This document shows, in pieces, positions 1-9,941 of a stretch of DNA of 64,000 nucleotides. This DNA comes from Plantago major. Lineage: Eukaryota; Streptophyta; Magnoliopsida; Lamiales; Plantaginaceae. The number at the start of each line of letters is the position of its first letter. Within the stretch, counting starts at the first letter, position 1. The DNA is taken from NCBI GenBank assembly GCA_026545765.1, contig JAIFAC010000432.1, forward strand, positions 39,647 to 103,646, read 5' to 3'. A program made the position numbers and the translations under genes. The notes beneath the pieces were generated by a model. The model was not told where the DNA came from and made no database searches. It was given only the letters and a program-made list of their open reading frames with translations.

Positions 1-926
1 TTGTATCAACGTCCAGTGGTTTGGAGGTATCTAACATTTTTTGTGTCGACTGCTTCTAGCTTACTGCTGCTGTTCAAGCATGCTCCTTGGTGGCGGGTCG
101 GAGGGCCACTTTAGAAGAAGATATGGCCAAGGCTGAGGCCGCTCGGGCAATTGAGACCTCCCGTTTGAACAGTACTTCCGAGCGGCTGAAGAAGGCCCTA
201 GCTGCCAAGAAGGAGGCCGAGTCGGAGACGGCCAAAATGAAAGTGCCATACTATCCTTGGAGACTGATTTGAAAGTTCACAAAGATAGCTTGGACGAGTT
301 TGTTGGCGTCTCCCGGACGTTCAAGGATCTGATGCTGAGTGAGCTCCTAGGGGTTCGGATGAGGGTCGTCCAAGATTTCCCTGCCTCTGATTCCTGCAAG
401 TTCCTGCTCGAGTCCAAGTATGACGAGGCTCGGCAGGACGGGTTTGATCTTGGTGTGGGCGATCTTAGGGGAAGGTTGGATCGAGCAAGCTGTGACTTGG
501 AGGCTGAGGGAGTGTCCGCCTTTAAGGAAGGTGATGGTTCGGACTTCGCGCCAGAGGGCGTCTCGGATGAAGACTTGCTCCAGTGTGAGTTTGTGGAGCT
601 GGTTTGTGATGAGACGGAAGGGAAGAAGTACAATCATGGCGGTCCGTACCTCCCACATTTCGTTCCTCGGGTGCTCATGTCTAGTGTCTTCGTTCCTCTG
701 GAGGATCACTTAGAGCACAACCAGGTGACCTTGCAGGCCCGTTCGTGGTTTCGATCGTGATCTGGATTTGATGCAGCGGTGTCCGGCCTTTCTGAAGGAA
801 GTGCAAGCTCGGAGGGAAAGGAGGATGGCTCAGGGAGCCCATGACCAAAGTCAAGTGCCTCCGGAGAGAGATGTTGGAGGTTCCTCGCGATCTCAGCCTG
901 GATCGTCCGAACGAAGGAGGGAGTGA
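1..926 (+). pseudogene. Antisense extra ORF (aORF) of the Gypsy element, C-terminal part
   Basis: A plus-strand coding stretch enters from the left edge and ends at a TGA at 924-926. It is antisense to gag-pol. The first part (about 90-250) is an alanine/glutamate/lysine-rich coiled coil. It then shifts frame near 245-255 and continues to about 640 with an acidic region, and a charged serine/arginine-rich tail (about 745-926) is in yet another frame. Such coiled-coil proteins, annotated in plants as putative gypsy-type transposon proteins, are known as antisense ORFs downstream of pol in Tat elements. The function is unknown. The N-terminal domain would lie outside the window. The frame changes could be small introns or indels. 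Confidence 0.6.
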
Positions 927-3088
927 AGACGGGGTATGCCCCGGATCTTTTGTAATTGTGAGCCTTCGGGCCTGGAAACAATATTGTTTTTTGTTTTGGT
1001 AGCTTTTTGTAGAACTTGACAATTTGACTATTTATTTATGTTACCAGTCCGGGCCTACTGGTGGCTCGGAACAATTCTTGTTTCTAAATTGTGGCTTTGC
1101 ACTTTTGAATATATGCTTGCTCGTCGAATCTCTATATCTGATCAACAACTCGTCAACTCTCATCAATTCGGATAATGGGTCCGAGTCCTTGAAGCCCAAA
1201 TTGTCCCAAACATTAATTGCTTTTAAGTAAATTTTTCTTTGGTGGCTCGGGTCAGACGAGCGTTGTATCAATCCGAATCATAACTTCCAGCGTAAATAAC
1301 CTTGATCGAGAGCGGTTGAGCCATGTCTCAGAACTAGCCATCATGACGAAAACATGATTTCAATGTTGTCTAGTATTGATTGAATGACGACTCGATGTCT
1401 TTGTCGAATCATGCTAACTGTGAAGTTGAAAAGATGACCAGTAGAAAGGGCGACTTGATACAAGTCGTAGTTGATCCGGAGGTCATCATGGCGGCCTCGA
1501 GCTAATACATAAGAACGAGTAATTTGCTCACGATGGTCGGTCGCGTGAATGGATTATTGGGTTGGGCCGATAGTAGCCCAAGCGTCAGGCCCATGTTTGG
1601 CCCAAGCCCATTACTGGCGATCGTGGTACACGTGTGAACTTGTGATTGGTCATCCCTTTCTATATATACCCTTGGGTTGTACGGCTTTTCGTCAAAACAT
1701 TTCTTCCTTTTATAGTAATGGGTGGTTCGGAGTCCGAGTCCGAACGGCTAGCGAGTAGATTACTGCGGCCTTGCACGTGATCTTCTCCCAAGTGTTTTCC
1801 GATGTTTCGGAAATCTCCCCGGGTCGGATTACGTTGAGGCTGACAAGGTTAGGTTTCTCGGATACACGTTCCTTTGGATCCTTGAGAATACAGTCCGTAC
1901 CTATGCTTGATAATCCTTTCCCCGGACCGTCGGGCTAATCTTCTTTCTCCGGGGCTGTGGTTGGTATCCACAGCTTGAGCCCCGGAGGGGTAGATTAGCT
2001 TGATGGCTCGTGGAATTGCTTCACCAGTTTCTGAGTCTCTAATATGTCTGAATCATGCCACTCAAGATTACGTGTCAGGGGCAACAAAATTGGTTTGGTA
2101 GAAACCCTTCCGATTTCGAGGTCCGGTGAGATTCACGGGATGTTGGAAGGCTTTCTATCAATCTGTTGTGTTTGAGTTGTTTCGTCTTCGGATTAAGAGG
2201 CCTTGGATGTATCCTTTCCGGTAAGTTGTTTGGCTCACCCCTAAGGTTTCGCGTCCGGCGGTTTGGTTTTGTTGATAACCGTTCGGTGGAGGCTCTTTGT
2301 AGCTACTTCCATTACGCAGAGCGAGTTCCTGACAATGCCGATCTTGTTGGGAGTCGGGTCGTTGGGGTCCTTCAGAGCGACTCGGATCATTCCGATTATC
2401 CGGGTTGTTGCCTTCCAAATACTTTAGTAATCAAACAAGTATTCACTGTAGTATCTGGTAGGAGACGATCCGGATTGTCGTGGTGATACTTGCTTGCTCC
2501 GGAACTGGCTCTTTTACTTAGAAGTTACAAAGCATTCTGTCTGAATGTTTGGAGTGACCTTGATTATCCCGGTCGGTTGACCCCAGTTGCCAGTTCATCC
2601 GAGGCGGACTCCTGAAATCTTTAATAGTGAGCAGTTTGCGAGCTGTGATGGTGAATTTCTTTCTTCGTTCGGAGTATCTTGATTTGGGAGGCCAAGTTTT
2701 AGAGATGGAACTTTTTTGTAGAGATATGAAAGGACTAGAATAGGTGTTTGTTTTTGTAAGTTCGATCAGGGCTCTTCGGACCCTTATTTTGTAATTCGGT
2801 CCTCACTCTGTTTGAATAAGACATGCTTGTTTTACTGTTGACTTTGTTTTATTATGTTGAGCTCGCTCGGATCGGTGTGTAATTTAGACCCGAAGTGAGC
2901 AACTAAAAGACTTGTGGTTCATTCGGATCATGAGGTCCGAAGGACTTTGATCCTGATAAATGTTTTATGAACTCAAAGTTGTATTGACTTGACGGAAATC
3001 AAATTACAACTTGGGGGCTTCGAGGCCTTCCCACAAGCACAAAGAACAGTTTTGACAAAAAGGTAGCAGTCGTTGCCACACTACTTTT
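927..3088. other. Non-coding 3' region of the Gypsy element
   Basis: There is no convincing coding sequence between the antisense ORF and the integrase stop. A palindromic TATA-like stretch (ctatatatac, near 1662-1671) sits downstream of a CACGTG-type motif (near 1628-1634) and could serve either strand. Short ORFs here (for example 2158-2486 on both strands) have no recognisable domain. Confidence 0.5.
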
Positions 3089-4095
3089 CTAAGTGTAGAA
3101 TTTCTGGAGATTCTTGACATTCCAAGTTCTCTTCAAGGCTTGCCTTTGGTCGTCTTCTAGTTCAGAGCTTCCGTTGACTCTGGCTCCAATAACTTTGTAT
3201 GGTCCTTCCCACTTGGGCTTAAGTTTTCCCACATGGTTCAATATATCAGCTCTTCTGAGGACTAAATCTCCAACTTGTATATCTTTGGGAAAAACACGCT
3301 TGTTGTAGGCTCGAGCGGTCATAGCTTGATATCGGAGGATGTTGGCTAGTGCCTTATCTCGTTTGTCTTCTAGGAGCTCAAGGTCGTAGGTCCTGGCTAC
3401 TTCATTATCAGCTGGGTTGTACTGTTGGATTCTCTGGGTAGCCATCACTATCTCCGAAGGAATGACCGCCTCAGATCCGTAGACAAGGGAAAAGGGGGTC
3501 TCCTATGTGGCTGTCCGAGCCATTGTCCTATTAGCCCAAAGGACTGCGTCGAGATCATCTACCCAACTGTCCTGGGAAGTTCTCAACCTTTTCTCCAAGA
3601 TTTTGACGATGGTCTTGTTGGTGGCTTCCACCTGTCCATTAGCCTGGGGGTGGCCAACGGAAGTGAAGCGTTGTTCTATCTTTAAGGGTAAGCCATTCCT
3701 TTAGTCTTGCTCGGAGGCCAGCCCATTATACGATACTAGGATTGGGAAGTTGAAGCGGAAGATGATGTTCTTCGGATGAATATACGAACCACACTTTACG
3801 TGATGGTTGATACCGCCTCCGCCTCGACCCACTTAGTGAAGTACTCCACTGCCACGATCAAGAACTTCTTCTGATGTGTTCCACGTGGAAATGGACCAAC
3901 TATGTCTATGCCCCATTGGTCAAATGGACACGCTATGATTGCCGGAATCATAGGGTTAGTCGGGCGGTGAGGTATGTTGGCATAATCTTGGCGATCTTCA
4001 CGAGGCGGCGAAGTTAGCGCATCGGCGTCGATAGTAGGCGATAGTATCCTTGTCTTATGATCTTTTTGCCAAGTTCTTCCTCGAATGACTTCCAC
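3089..4095 (-). pseudogene. Gypsy integrase (frameshifted)
   Basis: This is the integrase portion of pol, which inserts element cDNA into the host genome. Reading leftward from 4095 there are remnants of the zinc-binding region and then the catalytic core with FDQWGIDIVGPF (first Asp). After frame changes between 3795 and 3449 come the Glu-containing motif HPQANGQVEATNKTI and the stretch DDLDAVLWANRT. The last part (3448-3089) is open and holds the C-terminal module with KLKPKWEGPYKV, a GPY/F-type motif. The stop at 3089 ends pol. At least two frame changes and the eroded zinc finger make it non-functional as read. Confidence 0.85.
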
Positions 4096-4116
4096 AACTT
4101 CGACGGATTTCTTCCA

Positions 4117-4908
4117 TCAGGTTTTGCTTCTTGTGGATCCAAGCATCTCATGTGGGTGCGGTCTGAGGATTTTTGTAGAGATCTTCTTCCGGGATAAAGT
4201 ATCATTAGCTCGGCATCGAATCCTCCTTGCTTCTCTAGGATCCAAAGGTAGAGCCCCATCCTTGAGGTAACGGAATATATCAGTCATCCAGTTTCTTTCC
4301 GTGTTCAAGAGGAACACATGTTCATTGGGGTTTGCCAAGGAGGAGTCCGTGCGGGTCATTAAGATGACACTTCTCGTGTCTAGAGCTCCTAAGGCGAGCG
4401 TGCCTTGAGGCGTCGACTTTTCGTTCCATTCTCTGTGGAATTGTTCAAGAGTGAATTCTTCAAAGTGCTCAACCTCTTTCTTGAGGAGCTCCAAGTATTT
4501 GATCATGTTAGGTCCTTTTGTGGTAAAGGACCCGGAGAACTGGGATTGCACGAGTTGTGAATCTGTATAGGCCTTCATTCTTTTCACCTGAAGAGCTCTC
4601 GCCATCCGTAAGCCGGTGATGAGTGCTTCATACTCGGCCTCGTTGTTTGTCACCTTGAAATTGAGGGTGATGGCGTACTCTAGCTTGGCTCCTTCAGGAC
4701 TTTCAAGAAAGATTCCTATTCCTCCCAGCCGTCCAGTAGAGGATCCATCCACTTGTAACGTCCAACACTCCTTGTTTCCTACTTTAGCTTCCGCAGTGGT
4801 ATCGGGCACTTTCTCATTTTCCTGCTTCTTGTCGGAAGATGCAGGCGTTGAGGTGTTGGGTTCTTCTTCTAGGAGAAACATGTGCCTTACCCTTAGTGAA
4901 TCATCCAT
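4117..4908 (-). CDS. Second (archaeal-like) RNase H domain of the Gypsy pol
   Basis: The 263-aa open frame contains WTLQVDGSSTG (first catalytic Asp), NNEAEYEALITGL (catalytic Glu) and YTDSQLVQSQ (third Asp) at about residues 50-135. This is the pattern of the archaeal-like RNase H that Tat elements carry in addition to the normal RNase H. The final acidic motif (ADALA in relatives) is lost in a frame change near 4420-4400, and the tail continues toward the integrase zinc finger in a shifted frame. In related elements this domain lies between RNase H and integrase, as here. It would degrade the RNA strand of the cDNA hybrid or cut primers. Confidence 0.82.
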   Translation of the reverse strand: MDDSLRVRHMFLLEEEPNTSTPASSDKKQENEKVPDTTAEAKVGNKECWTLQVDGSSTGRLGGIGIFLESPEGAKLEYAITLNFKVTNNEAEYEALITGLRMARALQVKRMKAYTDSQLVQSQFSGSFTTKGPNMIKYLELLKKEVEHFEEFTLEQFHREWNEKSTPQGTLALGALDTRSVILMTRTDSSLANPNEHVFLLNTERNWMTDIFRYLKDGALPLDPREARRIRCRANDTLSRKKISTKILRPHPHEMLGSTRSKT

Positions 4909-5134
4909 GGGTTACTGATACTTAGTCAAAGGCTGGAAATTATCCCCATGTGTCTCTTCTGCTTCTTCTTTTCCCTTTGAATCTTTGATCTGGATAATCA
5001 TGACACGATTGGCACTCTCATGCGAACTTTTGGTTTCTCCTTCTGCTTTCTCTGGATAGTCCACCAGGAAGTCGGCCAGAACTTGCGCTTTTTTGGCAGA
5101 TGGAACTTGATACCCAATATCATATTCACTTAAC

Positions 5135-6034
5135 TCAATAGCCCATTTGAATGAGCGTCTGGTGATCTGGTTTGCCTAAGACATGTTTGAGCGGCTCATT
5201 TGTGAGGACCACAATCCGAGAAGACTTGAAGTAAGGCTTTAGTCGCCGTGCAGTGTAAACTAGTGCGAAGGCGAGCTTCTCAATCTTGACATATCTGGCC
5301 TCGGAACCTGTCAGGGCTTTGCTTAAATAATAAATTGGTAAATGCTCGTTGCCTTGTATTCGCACCAGTACAGAACTCATTGCCTCGTCGGTAGTGGCCA
5401 GATAAAGGTAGAGAGGTTCAGCCTCTATTGGTTTAGACAAGAGGGGTGGTGAGAGGAGGTACTTTTTCAAGTTTTCCAGGGCCTCTTCACATTCCTTTGT
5501 CCATTCAAACTTGCTACCTTTCCTTAGAATCCTGAAGAAGGGAAAGTTCTTTTCGGCGGACTTTGAGATGAAATGGCTCAATGCCATTACCTTTCCCAAA
5601 AGCTTCTGAACTTCATTGATAGTCTTGGGTTGTGGTAGATCTAGGATTGCCTTTATTTTCTCTGGGTTAGCACTGATGCCTCTTTCTGTGACCATGTAAC
5701 CAAGGAACTTTCCTCCTTTTACTCCGAAAGTACACTTTTCGGGGTTCAACTTCATTCCGTATTTCCGAAGGATGGAAAAACAATTGTTAAGGTGTTCGAT
5801 GTGCTCCTCTTCAGTCTTGCTTTTTACAAGCATGTCATCCACATAGACTTCCATGGTTTTACCCAATTCTTCTTTGAACATCTTATTTACTAGCCGTTGG
5901 TATGTAGCCCTTGCGTTCTTAAGGCCAAATGGCATGACCTTGAAGCAGTAGACCCCTCCTGCCGCAAAGAAGGGTGTCTTCTTGATGTCTTCCTGAGCCA
6001 TCCTGATTTGGTAGAAGCCCTGATATGCGTCCAT
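5135..6034 (-). CDS. Gypsy reverse transcriptase (C-terminal part) and RNase H
   Basis: The 299-aa frame starts inside the RT palm (MDAYQGFYQI). It carries FGLKNARATYQRLVNKMF and the catalytic YVDDMLVKSK at about residues 63-72, followed by the thumb (KCTFGVKGGKFLGYMV). The Ty3-type RNase H follows (LYLYLATTDEAMSSVLVR, YYLSKALTGSEARY, KLAFALVYTARRL). The role is copying element RNA into DNA. The preceding part of RT is in the frame that ends at 5919, so a net frameshift lies at about 6035-6085. The downstream frame breaks again at about 5160, just before the linker to the second RNase H. Confidence 0.9.
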   Translation of the reverse strand: MDAYQGFYQIRMAQEDIKKTPFFAAGGVYCFKVMPFGLKNARATYQRLVNKMFKEELGKTMEVYVDDMLVKSKTEEEHIEHLNNCFSILRKYGMKLNPEKCTFGVKGGKFLGYMVTERGISANPEKIKAILDLPQPKTINEVQKLLGKVMALSHFISKSAEKNFPFFRILRKGSKFEWTKECEEALENLKKYLLSPPLLSKPIEAEPLYLYLATTDEAMSSVLVRIQGNEHLPIYYLSKALTGSEARYVKIEKLAFALVYTARRLKPYFKSSRIVVLTNEPLKHVLGKPDHQTLIQMGY

Positions 6035-8714
6035 GAAGCTTAGGAGCGCACATCTGCGATGGAATCAACGGTTGGTCTATGTGTGGCAATGGATAAGGAT
6101 CCTTTGGGCAGAATTTGTTGAGTCTAGTGAAGTCGTTGCACATTCTCCACTTTCCCGGAGCTTTTTCTACGAGGACCACGTTGCAAACCCAATCAGAGTA
6201 TCTGACTTCTTCGATATGTCCTGCTTTCATCAACTTGTCCACCTCTCCTGCTATAATAGCATCCTCAACTGTCCCAAAGTCTTTCCTTTTTTGCCGGATG
6301 TGCTTTACCGTCGGATCCATGTTCAGACGGTGAACTACGATCCTTGGGTCTATCCCCTTGAGATCATCTGTGCTCCAAGAAAAGATGTCGCGATTGTCTC
6401 GAAGGCTTGTGATGAGCTTCATCTCTACTTCCGTGCTCATCTCCGTTCCAATCCGAGTTGTTTTTTCCAAATCTCCTTCAATCAACTGAACCTCTTTCAA
6501 GGCTTCATGAGGTTCTATCCTAGCCGTTTTGGGGAACTTTTCTCTGAGTGACCCAATACCAATTTCTTCCTTTGGTGGAGTTAGAGTCACGGGAGAGTGG
6601 CTTCTAGGACTCCTAGTGACCGAAAGAACGGGTATTGTGGCCCCTCTGGTTGACATGATGTAGCATTCCCAGGCTTCTCTAATGTTGCCCACTTCTTCAC
6701 CCACGCCATTCGGGGTTGGGAACTTTACCCTGTTGTGCAGGGGAGAAGCAATTGCCCTGAATTGGTTAAGTCCGGGGTGGCCTAAGATTACATTATAGTC
6801 GAAGGTGCTATTGACTATCATGAAGAGTATTGTCTTAGTCACCCTTGTCGGAAAGGTGCCCATAGAGACTTGTAGTGGTATACTTCCAATGGGACGTACT
6901 ACAGATCCTCCAAAACCTACCAACGAAGTGTAAACTCGTCCAAATTGTATTTTCCCCAAGTGCATTTGTTCCACGGTCCTTTTGGATATGACATTGGAAG
7001 AACTTCCTGTGTCGACCAGTACTTTGTTGACCTTGTAAGTGGCAATTACCAGAGAAACAACCAAAGGAACATCGGGGTCCTTGAGATCTCCTCCGCCAGA
7101 CGTTGGTGGGGGGATCTCGCTGTCATCAAAGGTGATGGCGTTTGTGCCTTTCAGGGCTGAAGGAGCATAAGCTCTATCGTTGTTTCTCAAATGTTGCGCG
7201 GTCCTTTCCCTGGCATTTCGACTATCTCCCCCAGTTGGTCCTCCTGCAATGGCATTGATAACTCCACTATAGGGGAGGTTTTCCATCTCAACATCATTGT
7301 GGTATTCTTGATATCTTCGGGCATGCTGAGGTGGGATCTCTGCTGGTGGCGGTGGTAAAGATCCTGCCGGAAGTTCTGAACCACACTCCTCCCTTATTTG
7401 CTCATTCTTCCGATGTCTAGAAGGTTCCTCCTCATATATGGGTTCTTTCAACTTCCCGCTTCTCACCAACCTTTCTATTTCTGTCTTTAACTGGACACAA
7501 TCCTCAGTTGGATGACCTTTCTGCTTATGAAACCTACAGTAGTCCTTAGAGGATTTGTTCTTTTTGTTGCTTCTGGCGGGCTTTGGCCATTGTATGTCCA
7601 AATCCTCCTCAAAGATAGAAGCCAAGATGTCGGATCTCGGTCTGTTGAGGCGAGTATACTCGGCGTATCTTCTTGGTGGAGTTCTTTCTCTGCGGAATTC
7701 CCTCTTATCTCTAAATTCTCTTTTTTGTTCGAACTTTCCCTGGCGAGGAGGAGGTTCTTGTCGCACTTGTTCTTTTCCCTTTCTTAACCCTGCTCTTATC
7801 GGGATATTCCGTCGGTACTCTTCTCCATACAAGACTCCTTCACAAATATCCTCCAAGTATTTCTCGGTAGTGATTTCTTCATTGGAAAGCTTTCTTCTGA
7901 GCTCATCATTATAAGTGTTAGCATACAGGTGTCGGACCCATTCTTTGATGCTATGAGGTTCTACCTGTCGTACTTCGGTGTTGAAGCGGTCGAGAAAGGT
8001 TCTGAGGTCCTCATGGTCCTTCTGGATTATTCCTGCCAGGTGCTCAACTGACCTCTTCCTTTTCTTTGCTTTCTCAAATCTTTTTAGGAAAAGGGAAGCA
8101 ACATCCGCATAAGATTTGATGGAACCGTTAGGTAGTGAGGTCCACCAATCCATTGCTTCCCCAAAGAGTGTCGTGGATAAATTGAGAGCTTTCATGTTAT
8201 CGTTCAGGCCGTTGCTTTCCATCTTACTCTCGTACCTAGTAAGGTCCCCCACAGGACAAGTAGCTACAAAATAGTGCTCAAGGTTTGGGATAATGCAGTC
8301 GGGATGCTTCCTTTCTCTTCTGATTTCGTCGCACAGAGGATTAGGAGTTTTAACAGTCACCTTCTCGTGTGCTTTCACCATCTTGCTCAGGGTGGCAATT
8401 TGTGTTTCCAAGGCCTTTTGTTGGAGGTAAATCTGCTTGGATGTTAGCTTTTCACCAGTCCTGGGGTTGATGGCTACATCTGGAGGAAGATCTCCGACTG
8501 GAACTATCGGGATGCTTTCCGCCACCTGATCTCTTGGTGCTTGTTGTTGAGCTCCTCGCCGACTGGTTCCCACTTCATCTACTCGTGGCACTTCTGGACT
8601 TCGCCCTCGTTGTTCATGAGAAGCAGTGGCTCTTCTGTTGAGAAGGTTCCTTAAATCTTCCGGTTGGGCTTGTTCCCCCAGTCGTTGTTGGATAGGACGG
8701 TGCTCATTCCTTGA
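5919..8714 (-). CDS. Gypsy gag C-terminal part, protease and RT N-terminal part
   Basis: A long open frame follows the in-frame TAG at 8715-8717 (first Met codon at 8591, 890 aa from there). In order it holds a retrotransposon gag domain (FGEAMDWWTSLPNGSI to LEDICEGVLYGEEY), an arginine-rich basic stretch, and a zinc-binding-like CRFHKQKGHPTEDC motif near residue 360. An aspartic protease with VLVDTGSSSNVI lies near residue 523, and the first RT motifs (WRMCNDFTRLNKFCPKD) near residue 815. The last about 45 residues are out of frame with the rest of RT, which continues in the 6034 frame. The roles are particle formation, polyprotein cleavage and reverse transcription. Confidence 0.9.
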   Translation of the reverse strand, partial: SRNEHRPIQQRLGEQAQPEDLRNLLNRRATASHEQRGRSPEVPRVDEVGTSRRGAQQQAPRDQVAESIPIVPVGDLPPDVAINPRTGEKLTSKQIYLQQKALETQIATLSKMVKAHEKVTVKTPNPLCDEIRRERKHPDCIIPNLEHYFVATCPVGDLTRYESKMESNGLNDNMKALNLSTTLFGEAMDWWTSLPNGSIKSYADVASLFLKRFEKAKKRKRSVEHLAGIIQKDHEDLRTFLDRFNTEVRQVEPHSIKEWVRHLYANTYNDELRRKLSNEEITTEKYLEDICEGVLYGEEYRRNIPIRAGLRKGKEQVRQEPPPRQGKFEQKREFRDKREFRRERTPPRRYAEYTRLNRPRSDILASIFEEDLDIQWPKPARSNKKNKSSKDYCRFHKQKGHPTEDCVQLKTEIERLVRSGKLKEPIYEEEPSRHRKNEQIREECGSELPAGSLPPPPAEIPPQHARRYQEYHNDVEMENLPYSGVINAIAGGPTGGDSRNARERTAQHLRNNDRAYAPSALKGTNAITFDDSEIPPPTSGGGDLKDPDVPLVVSLVIATYKVNKVLVDTGSSSNVISKRTVEQMHLGKIQFGRVYTSLVGFGGSVVRPIGSIPLQVSMGTFPTRVTKTILFMIVNSTFDYNVILGHPGLNQFRAIASPLHNRVKFPTPNGVGEEVGNIREAWECYIMSTRGATIPVLSVTRSPRSHSPVTLTPPKEEIGIGSLREKFPKTARIEPHEALKEVQLIEGDLEKTTRIGTEMSTEVEMKLITSLRDNRDIFSWSTDDLKGIDPRIVVHRLNMDPTVKHIRQKRKDFGTVEDAIIAGEVDKLMKAGHIEEVRYSDWVCNVVLVEKAPGKWRMCNDFTRLNKFCPKDPYPLPHIDQPLIPSQMCAPKLHGRISGLLPNQDGSGRHQEDTLLCGRRGLLLQGHAIWP

Positions 8715-9149
8715 CTAGGCGGGTTCGGCTTGTCTCGGAATTGCCAAAGGTGGAGTGGGTTGAGGAGGCTGGAGGTTGTTTGATCCAAAGCATCCTTGAA
8801 TAGTGGTGAGTAAGAGGCCGAACTGGTTCTCATTCATCCCGAACTCGCTAGGACGAATGATCTGCCCATTTGGAAGGGTAAAGTTTCTTCCTGGAGGAGG
8901 ACCATGTGTTCCTGGCGGAGGAACCTGTCCTTCGTCCCCAAGCGCCTGGGTCCTTACTGGTGGGTTAGTGGCCCTTTCCTCACCCGATGAGAGACTAGCA
9001 GTATGGCCATCGCTAGGACCATCCATTGCATCTCTTGGAGGAGCTCTTGCTACCCTGTCTCTCCTAGTAAGAGGTCTACCCCTTTGTCGTGGAGCAGCCG
9101 TGCCAACTGCAGTAGCGTTAGTTCTTGCGGACCTTCTTGTTCTTGCCAT
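8715..9149 (-). CDS. Gypsy gag N-terminal segment
   Basis: The frame starts with MARTRRSARTNA at 9149, about 40 bases downstream of the primer binding site, which makes it the natural start of gag-pol. The 144 residues are rich in arginine, proline and glycine, as in Tat gag leaders. The frame ends at a TAG (8715-8717), but the next frame is the same one and carries on straight into the main gag domain, so the stop interrupts a single ORF. TAG would arise by one C-to-T change from CAG. Confidence 0.8.
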   Translation of the reverse strand: MARTRRSARTNATAVGTAAPRQRGRPLTRRDRVARAPPRDAMDGPSDGHTASLSSGEERATNPPVRTQALGDEGQVPPPGTHGPPPGRNFTLPNGQIIRPSEFGMNENQFGLLLTTIQGCFGSNNLQPPQPTPPLAIPRQAEPA

Positions 9150-9189
9150 TACTGAAGAGAGCGGAATTTTTTTTTTTTTTTGGAAGATT

Positions 9190-9206
9190 CCCACAGACGG
9201 CGCCAA
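9190..9206 (-). other. Primer binding site of the Gypsy element
   Basis: On the minus strand, two or three bases after the LTR end, the sequence TTGGCGCCGTCTGTGGG appears. This motif follows the 5' LTR of many plant Ty3/Gypsy elements, and TGGCGCC matches the start of primer sites attributed to tRNA-Asp. The exact tRNA is not determined. A poly-T run (about 9167-9181) lies between it and gag. Confidence 0.65.
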
Positions 9207-9208
9207 AA

Positions 9209-9935
9209 TGTTGAGGGTGTAGTTCCCCAACTACTTAGAGATTATTCAACTTCACGGGTAAGGGCCAAGATGAAGAGCTCAAATGCGTCAGTAAGAGCGA
9301 TGGGTAAGAACCGACTTCCTAGAACTTGGTGAGCACTGCCTGAAGTGACTTGGAGGGGGGGTTAGGACCCGGTTTGCTAAGTGTCAAACCGGTCTGAGAC
9401 TTTACTCAAGAGAGACTGAAGATCTACTCTGTATAATACTTGAGAGTGGGCTTGTAAGATGACTTACCCTTTGTTGTGGGGATGTGTGCCCTATTTATAG
9501 GCTATCATCAAAGTGGAAGGCTTTGCTAGGATCGCGCCAAGTGTAAGGCTCCGGTTGTGCCACCAAGTCATGTTTTAGGCCCATAGCCCAATAATGATGC
9601 TTAGCCCATGCCACTTTGGGCTTTTAGGGGTAGTTTAGTCATTATTGGAAGAGTTTTAGAGGATGTGACGAGGTCTGCCGAGATTCGAGGTTCGGAGAGA
9701 TTTGTCCGGGCGCATGGTGGGACCGTGGATTGTTGGATGAGGAAGTTCTCCCAAGTACGCATGACTCTTAGATTCGGAACTCAAGGTTCGGACCTCTTAC
9801 TCTCTGGTGCCTGTATGCTTAGTTGCTTGTGAGATTGTCATGATGGACCCGAGTGATCGTCCGTATCGAAGGCCTTAGGTCGGAGACAGTACTGTTCAAG
9901 CACCATGTCTCCTTTTCCAGAGAGGCTCGGACCCA
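9209..9935 (-). repeat. 5' LTR of the Gypsy element
   Basis: On the minus strand it begins TGGGTCCGAG and ends CTCAACA, giving TG...CA ends and 727 bp. A TATA box (CTATAAATAG, 9491-9500, minus) is in a suitable place. The flank after it (ttgct, 9936-9940) would be the target site duplication, but the other copy is outside the window. The right boundary is inferred from where similarity to the second Harbinger copy resumes. Confidence 0.72.
9491..9500 (-). promoter_or_regulatory. TATA box in the Gypsy 5' LTR
   Basis: CTATAAATAG on the minus strand lies about 280 bp inside the LTR 3' end, which suits an LTR promoter driving the minus-strand transcript. Confidence 0.55.
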
Positions 9936-9941
9936 TTGCTC

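Larger units (their letters stand above)
1..9935 (-). mobile_element. Ty3/Gypsy LTR retrotransposon, Tat-like lineage, 3' end beyond window
   Basis: The element reads right to left: 5' LTR (9209-9935), primer site, gag, protease, reverse transcriptase, RNase H, a second archaeal-like RNase H, and integrase ending at 3089. About 3 kb of 3' sequence follows, with an ORF on the opposite strand. Dual RNase H plus an antisense extra ORF is known from the plant Tat lineage. No copy of the LTR start is seen in 1-3088, so the 3' LTR must lie left of the window. The right boundary (LTR ends at 9935, then ttgct) interrupts a Harbinger transposase gene. The reading frame is long but carries one in-frame TAG and several frameshifts. 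Confidence 0.88.

Noticed and set aside
277..1022. Minus-strand ORFs under the antisense ORF and beyond
   Set aside because: They are shadows of the plus-strand coiled-coil frame or lie in non-coding sequence, without any domain.
6033..7914. Plus-strand ORFs of 60-170 codons opposite gag-pol
   Set aside because: They are reverse-strand shadows of the 890-residue gag-pol frame.
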